Source: Ctena decussata (taxonomy: Eukaryota > Mollusca > Bivalvia > Lucinida > Lucinidae). Taken from it: a stretch of DNA of 64,000 nt. How positions within the stretch are numbered: position 1 is the stretch's first letter; every line of letters starts with the position of its first letter. This document shows, piece by piece, positions 59,585 through 64,000 of this stretch. The notes beneath the pieces were generated by a model, which saw nothing but the letters and a program-made list of their open reading frames with translations, was not told the origin of the DNA and did no database searches. Location: NCBI GenBank assembly GCA_963989385.1, contig OZ022509.1:74608667-74672666 (forward strand), in the 5' to 3' direction. The position numbers and the translations under genes are program-made.

Positions 59585-61235
59585 ATCCCCCGACCGAAAG
59601 GTTCGGGGGATATAGCGATGAGCCTGGCGTCCGTCCGTCCGTCCGTCCGTCCGTCTGTCCGTCCGTCCGTCCGTAAACATTTTTCTTGTCCGCTCTATAT
59701 CTTGAATACCCTTTGGAATGTTTTCATGATACTTCACAGTTATGTAGAACAGGTCATGACGATGTGTCGCGTACAAGAATGGTAACTCTTGCTATTGTAC
59801 TTTTTGAATTATCTCCCCTTTGGTGATTTTTTGGCAGATTCGTGTCCGCTCTGTAACTTGAATACCCTTTGGAATATTTTCATGATACTTCACAGAAATG
59901 TAGAACAGGTCATGACGATGTGTCGCGAACAAGAATGACAACTCTTGCTTTCTTACTTTTTGAGTTATTTCCCCTTGATAGTTTTAGGTGTGATTTTTTG
60001 GCAGATTCGTGTCCACTCTATAACTAGAATACCCTTTGGAATATTCTCATGATACTTCACGGATATGTTGAACAGGTCATGATGGTGTGTCGCGATCAAG
60101 AATGACAACTCTTGCTTTCTTACTTTTTGAGTTATTTCCCCTTGATCATTTAAGGTATGATTTCGTGTCTGCTCTTTAACTTGAATACCTTTTGAAATAT
60201 TTTCATGATACTTCACAGATATGTAGAACAGGTCATGATGATGTGTCGCGAACAAGAATGACAACTCCTGCTTTCTTACTTTTTGAGTTATTTCCCCTTG
60301 TTGGTTTTAGGTGTGATTTCGTGTCCGCTCTATAACTTGAATACCTTTTGGAATATTTTCATGATACTTTACAGATATGTAGAACAGGTCATGATGATGT
60401 GTCGCGAACAAGAATGACAACTCTTGCTTTCTTACTTTTGGAGTTATTTCCCTTTGATGATTTTAGGTGTCTGCTCCATAGCTTGAATACCTTTTGAAAT
60501 ATTTTCATGATACTTCACAAATATGCAGAACAGGTCATGACAATTTGTCTCATATATGAATGATAACTCTTGCTTTTATACTCTGTGAGTTATTTCCCTT
60601 TGGTAGTTTGAGCTACTGTTTGAGTCTCTGCTCCATATCTGTATAACCCTGGCCAGCTCCAGAAATTGAATAACCGTGTACCTTTTAGAATATTGATGAT
60701 CATGCTGTGATATCTTATCAGTGTTCCTAACTCTCTCTGACCCCTCCACATTCCTGCACCCCCCCCCCCCCCCCCCCCCACACACACACACAAAAAAAAA
60801 AAAAGTTTCCAGATTTGGATTCTCTGTCCAAATTCACTTACTAGAGAGCTCAAAATTAGGTTTGTAGGGCTTGTACTTTAGATGTTATTCACACATTTTG
60901 AAAGTTGAATGTATGGTATGCTATACATTTGTGTATATGGTGGCTGTTTGAGATATTACCTCTTTTTAGCAGTCAAGCATACTGTTTTAGTCTGAGTGTT
61001 AGATAATCATGCATCTGGTAACAGTTAATGTCAATCAGAAGCATAAAAGAATGACAATACATTACTAATATGTGTTTTGACGTGCTAGATAATCATGCAT
61101 CTGGTAACAGTTTATGTCAATCAGAAGCATAAAAGAATGACAATACATTACTAATATGTGTTTTGACGTGCACCCTTTTTACCAAGGCCCATGGGGGCCT
61201 TTGGTCGGGGGATTTGCCATCTCCTCTGATGGCTA
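59585..61235 (+). mobile_element. Family D copy D6
   Basis: Starts in the T-run that ends D4, so the two are joined head to tail. Complete, with C-run then CACACA and A-run at about 60759-60804. A block of about 65 bp is duplicated ('TAGATAATCATGCATCTGGT' at about 61000 and 61086). Ends with the D 3' hairpin at 61235. Confidence 0.85.
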
Positions 61236-61863
61236 TTTTTATGATACTTCACAGATATGGAGATTAGATCATGGCAGTTTGTCTCATACAAGAATGACAA
61301 CTCTTGCTTTCATACTTTTCCGAGTCCCCCCCCCCCCCCTCCCCCCCAAAAAAAAAAATTTTTTTTTTTTTTTTCAGATTTGGATTCTTTGTCCAAATTC
61401 ACTTACTAGAGAGCTCAAAATTAGATTTGTAGGGCTTGTACTTTAGAAGTTATTCGCACTTTTTGAAATGTTGAATGTATCATATGCAATACATTGTCTA
61501 CATGGTCGCTATTTGATATTTTACCTCTTTTTAGCAATCTGGCATACTGTTTTGGTCTGAGTGTTAGATAATCATGCATCTGTTAAACAGATATTGTCAA
61601 TAAGGAGCATAAAAGAATGACAGTATACTATTTATATGTGTTTTTAAGGGCACTGTGTTTACCAAAGCGCAAGGGGCCTTCGGTCGGGGGTTTGCCATCT
61701 CCTCTGATGGCTATTTTTGATCGAGTTATTCCCCTTTTTCGACTTTGTGCATTGAGGCCTATGGTACAAAGGTACCCTTACATATAGTCAAGAACAATAA
61801 GAGCTAGGAACTTGAAACTTTATACACATGATCAGTATGGAAAATAAGCAGACCCATATTTTT

Positions 61864-61982
61864 AGCTCACCAGAGCCGAAGGCTCCGGGGGAGCTTATAG
61901 GATAGGCAGTTGTCCGTCGTCGTCGGCGTCTGTCGTATGTCGTCTGTCGTATGTCGTCGTCGAAGTGAAAATATGTGTTTTT
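61864..61982 (+). mobile_element. Family B deletion derivative B5
   Basis: 5' hairpin and GTC microsatellite (61864-61960) joined straight to 'GAAGTGAAAATATGTGTTTT', an internal B segment seen at about 24481-24500. B6 starts in its T-run. Confidence 0.75.
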
Positions 61983-63022
61983 AGCTCACCAGAGCCGAAG
62001 GCTCCGGGGGAGCTTATAGGATAGGCAGTTGTCCGTCGTCGTCGGCGTCTGTCGTATGTCGTCTGTCGTATGTCGTCGTCCGTAAACACTTTTAAACAAC
62101 ATCTCCTCTGAAACCACTGGGCCGATTGGGCCAAAATTTCATCTGTAGCATCCTTGGGCTGGGGGATTGAAAGTTTGTGTTTTTTTATGAAAATCTGCCC
62201 CTTAGTTTGGTTGCTATGGCAACTTAGAGTTCCCATAGACTTATAATGGGGAAAATTGAAAAATGGCATTTTCTGCCAAGCCATTGTAGAAATATTGACA
62301 AAACTTTTATAGAAATGTTCCTTGAGAAGTCTTCTATCAACTATATGTTTTTTGGCCCACTGCCCCTTTTATTGGTTGCCATGGAAACCAAAATGCAATC
62401 AAAAAGTAAAAAAAATACTTTAAAATTATCTCCTCTGAAACCACTGGGCCGATAAGGCCCAGCTGTCATCTGTAGTATCCTCAGGCTGGGGGATTGAAAG
62501 TTTGTGTTTTTTATGGAAATCTGCCCTTTAGTTTGGTTGCTATGGCAACTTAGAGTTCCCATAGACTTATAATGGGGAAAATTGAAAAATAGCATTTACT
62601 GCCAAGCCATTGCAGATATGCTTACAAGACTTTTATAGAAATGTTCCTTGTGAAGTCTTCTGTTAGCCTTGGTGTTTTGGGGCCCACTGCTCCTTTTATT
62701 GGTTGCCATGGAAACCAAAATGCAAAAATAATGGAAAAAAAATAATTACCAAATTATCTCCTCAGAAGCCACTGGACCGATAAGGCCCAGATTTCATCTG
62801 TAGTATCCTTAGGCTGGGGGATTAAAAGTTTTTTTTTGTTAAAAATCTGCCCTTTAGTTTGGTTGCTATGGCAACTTAGAGTTGCATTGACTTATAATGG
62901 GGAAAATTGAAAAATGACATTTACTCCCAAGCCATTGCAGATATGTTGACAAAACTTTTATACAAACGTTTCTTGAGAAGTCTTCTATCAGCTATATGTG
63001 TTTTGGTCCACTTCCCTTTTTT
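61983..63022 (+). mobile_element. Family B copy B6, interrupted by I
   Basis: Hairpin 61983-62014, GTC microsatellite, three units with X-box-like 14-mers, then cut at 'CACTTCCCTTTTTT' by family I. Its 3' end is outside the window. Confidence 0.82.
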
Positions 63023-64000
63023 AGCTCACCTGAGCCGAAGGCTCACAGGTGAGCTTATAGTATAGGCAGGCATCCGCCGTCCGTCGTCCGTCGTCCGTCT
63101 GTCAATGTTTTCAAACGACATCTCCTCTGAAACTACAGGGCACATTGCTACCAAATTTCATATACAGCATCTATAGGCAGGGGGAACCAATAATACTGTT
63201 TTTTATCCAAATCGCTTCAGCAGTTTGGTTGCTATGGCAACTTAAAGTTGCCATTGACTTGTATGGGAAAAATTGAAAATTTGCATTTATTGCTATGTCA
63301 CAGCAGATATTTTGACAAAACTTTTACAGAAATGTTCCTTGAGTAGTCCTCTATCAATCACATGAAATTTATGTAAATTGCACAATTAGGCTGGTTGCCA
63401 TGGCAACCGAAAGGTTAAAAATAGAAAAGATATTCAAAAATCATCTCCTCAGAAACTATACAACCAATAAAGCTCAAACTTCACAGAAAGGATCTAGGTA
63501 CTACCCTCTATAAAAATACTGTTTTTCTTGGCAATTGCTCCAGCAGTTTGGTTGCTATGGCAACTTAAAGTTGCCATTGACTTATAATGAGAAAATTGAA
63601 AATGTGCATTTATTGCTTTGTGACTGCAGATATTTTGACAAAACTTTTACAGAAATGTTCCTTGAGTAGTCCTCTATCAACCACAAGAAATGTATGTAAA
63701 TTGCACAATTAGGCTGGTTGCCATGGCAACCGAATGGTTAAAAATAGGAAAGATATTCAAAAATCATCTCCTCAGAAACTATACAACCAATAAAGCTCAA
63801 ACTTCACAGAAAGGATCTAGGTACTACCAGCTGTAAAAATACTGTTTTTCTTGGCAATTGCTCCAGCAGTTTGGTTGCTATGGCAACTTAAAGTTGCCAT
63901 TGACTTATAATGGGAAAATTGAAAATTTGCATTTATTGCTATGTGACTGCAGATATTTTGACAAAACTTTTACAGAAATGTTCCTTGAGTAGTCCTCTAT
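63023..64000 (+). mobile_element. Hairpin element family I, 5' part
   Basis: Hairpin 63023-63055 (AGCTCACCTGAGCC / GGCTCacAGGTGAGCT, loop GAA), CCGTCGT microsatellite, units of about 324 bp related to B but distinct ('CATCTCCTCAGAAACTATAC'). It carries both GTTGCTATGGCAAC and the exact palindrome GTTGCCATGGCAAC (63394-63407, 63717-63730). Runs off the window. Confidence 0.8.

Larger units (their letters stand above)
52414..61713 (+). mobile_element. Family D copy D3, carrying D4 and D6
   Basis: 5' hairpin 52414-52440 and six units to 53333, then body resumes at 61240 ('ATGATACTTCACAGATATGG') and ends with the D 3' hairpin at about 61692-61713. The interruption lies at 'AAATATTTTT|ATGATACTT', shown uninterrupted at about 48930 in D2. 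Confidence 0.82.
51908..61863 (+). mobile_element. Hairpin element family G, copy with D3 nested
   Basis: Hairpin 51908-51940 (ATGCCCC..AATTTC / GAAATT..GGGGCAT), GTCT run, units of about 155 bp ('ACAAAATATCTCAAGAACCC'). The G sequence stops at 'CATGAATTTTT' (52413) and resumes 'GATCGAGTTATTCCCC' at 61719, the join expected from the intact unit at 52240. No 3' end visible; it is followed by B5. Confidence 0.75.

Noticed and set aside
48000..60264. Many minus-strand ORFs with repeated 'ATHRHDLFYISVKYHENI' peptides
   Set aside because: They are antisense readings of the 156-bp D units. They recur with the DNA unit, break at random substitutions and show no synonymous bias.

Overview
This window is eukaryotic and almost entirely repetitive. 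It has no operons, no Shine-Dalgarno-led gene strings and no long intact host ORF. The repeat families point to a marine invertebrate, most likely a bivalve mollusc: T-flanked 'AGCTCACC...' and 'ATCCCCCGACC...' hairpin elements with GTCC or GTC microsatellites and about 150-bp tandem cores, of the kind described as pearl / Helentron-derived (HINE/DINE-1-like) elements. I see one plausible host exon (about 11924-12099). Everything else assignable is mobile DNA.

Region 1 (1-11735) is layered retroelements. Degenerate LINE 3' ends (+ strand, about 1400-3539, resuming 11617-11735) are the substrate. A Ty3/gypsy-type LTR retrotransposon (3540-11616, minus strand) sits in the LINE with near-identical 174-bp LTRs, a polypurine tract, a TGG primer-binding site and a TTA target duplication. 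It carries gag, zinc knuckle, protease, RT, RNase H and integrase, all in order but broken. A second RT element (called P here; Penelope-like or unclassified) occurs as four fragments. P2 interrupts the gypsy protease with a clean 5-bp duplication. P3 lies in the integrase and was then scrambled by an 0.8-kb inversion. Two copies of a small unit with a complete type I hammerhead ribozyme (478-523, 8718-8763) are inserted into P copies.

Region 2 (about 12.1-45 kb) holds family A elements and what looks like a single A copy (A3, 17731-45076) swollen by nested insertions: B, C, E and H hairpin elements plus TIR DNA transposons. The TIR elements are a MULE-like one with 9-bp TSD, a 'CAGGCTTACAAGT' element with 6-bp TSD, a 'GATCCAG' element with 4-bp TSD and an internal GACGTAAC motif array, and two CpG-rich TA-flanked copies in inverted orientation.

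Region 3 (45-64 kb) is dominated by family D and B copies nested up to five deep (G contains D3 contains D4 contains B4 contains D5 and a Tc1-like element). It also has families E, F, G and I and a tRNA-derived SINE.

The most interesting signal is architectural. At least ten families with different bodies share one plan: insertion in a T-run; a 5' hairpin of 27-33 nt; a GTCC/GTC/GTCT microsatellite; tandem units, about 146-158 bp in most; then, where the 3' end is visible, an inverted copy of the 5' hairpin arm, a second unrelated hairpin and a CTTGTT or TATTTTT end. Two families also carry arrays of recognisable transcription-factor motifs: an everted TCAAGGTCA pair in A and H, and an RFX X-box in B and I. 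No Rep/helicase gene is present, so these are non-autonomous copies.
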